A stretch of DNA of 41,109 nt. Source: Bacteroidales bacterium. GTDB lineage: Bacteria > Bacteroidota > Bacteroidia > Bacteroidales > Bacteroidaceae. The DNA is taken from positions 1-41,109 of the forward strand of contig JAAYUD010000019.1 in NCBI GenBank assembly GCA_012517855.1. The letters run 5' to 3'. Every line of letters begins with the position of its first letter. Position 1 is the first letter of the stretch. The notes below the pieces were generated by a model. That model worked only from the letters and a program-made list of their open reading frames with translations, was not told the DNA's origin and searched no databases. Shown piece after piece: positions 41,050 through 41,109 of this stretch. A program made the position numbers and the translations under genes.

Positions 41050-41109
41050 TCAATCTATCACTTTCTTTCCTCTACTCAGCACCCAATATCCCAATGTTCC
41101 ACCTACTAT
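41050..41109 (-). CDS. Possible C-terminus of a minus-strand membrane protein (cut by window edge)
   Basis: The minus strand is open for the last 19 codons and ends with TGA at 41052-41050. The peptide IVGGTLGYWVLSRGKKVID reads like a membrane-helix end followed by a positive tail. It stands 54 bp beyond the DinB-like stop, convergent with it. Nineteen codons are too few to identify a family or to exclude chance. Confidence 0.35.
   Translation of the reverse strand: MVGGTLGYWVLSRGKKVID

Overview
The window looks like chromosome from a gut member of the Bacteroidales, most likely Bacteroides. Evidence: Mfa-type fimbriae, a complete Bat (aerotolerance) operon, a BtuB/BtuG/BtuH-type B12 uptake locus, a SusC-type relic, an IS1380-family element, and several promoters fitting the Bacteroides pattern TTTG-N19/20-TAnnTTTG. 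The species cannot be fixed from this sequence alone.

Layout. (1) 1-459: left-cut IS1380-family insertion sequence; its transposase reads off the left edge on the minus strand. (2) 791-1069: stub of a SusC-type receptor gene. (3) 1401-13855, plus strand: fimbrial cluster with a DUF3575 protein, a DUF3868/OmpA-like/TPR protein, Mfa1-type major fimbrillin, Mfa2-type anchor, two further fimbrillin-like lipoproteins, a leucine-rich-repeat lipoprotein and a very large L-type-lectin/DUF11-type protein, then (after a terminator) a thioredoxin-like lipoprotein. (4) 14025-15130: divergent HxlR regulator and iron-sulfur-flavoprotein-like reductase, sharing a palindromic candidate operator. (5) 15335-18517: an unrecognised 490-residue protein with winged-helix-like segments, a universal stress protein with an extra N-terminal domain, and a small DNA-binding-like protein. 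(6) 18658-27081, minus strand: moxR-DUF58-batZ-batA-batB-batC-batD-batE. (7) 27232-31458, minus strand: ftsY-rimO-HU-HU/LysM. (8) 31459-32134: non-coding stretch with a large stem-loop. (9) 32135-33643: M48-like protein with a substituted zinc motif. (10) 33924-40377, plus strand: promoter, cobalamin riboswitch, btuB, btuG, a second BtuG-like propeller protein, a BtuH-like lipoprotein and a strong terminator. (11) 40480-40995: DinB-like protein. (12) the last 60 bases may be the 3' end of a minus-strand membrane-protein gene.

How the genes work together. Cluster 3 would build a surface fimbria (major rod, anchor, candidate tip subunits) and also encodes two presumed surface-exposed recognition proteins, one LRR and one lectin. 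Cluster 6 encodes a MoxR chaperone ATPase with membrane von Willebrand-A proteins, a family linked to envelope integrity and stress survival. Cluster 7 joins SRP targeting, ribosome modification and nucleoid proteins; its last product appears to join a DNA-binding domain to a peptidoglycan-binding domain across the inner membrane. Cluster 10 captures and imports vitamin B12 under control of a B12-sensing RNA.

The items I consider most worth following are the HU-TM-LysM protein, the lectin/LRR extension of the fimbrial operon, the M48-like protein with altered metal ligands, the unrecognised 490-residue protein, and the long stem-loop at 31929-31992.
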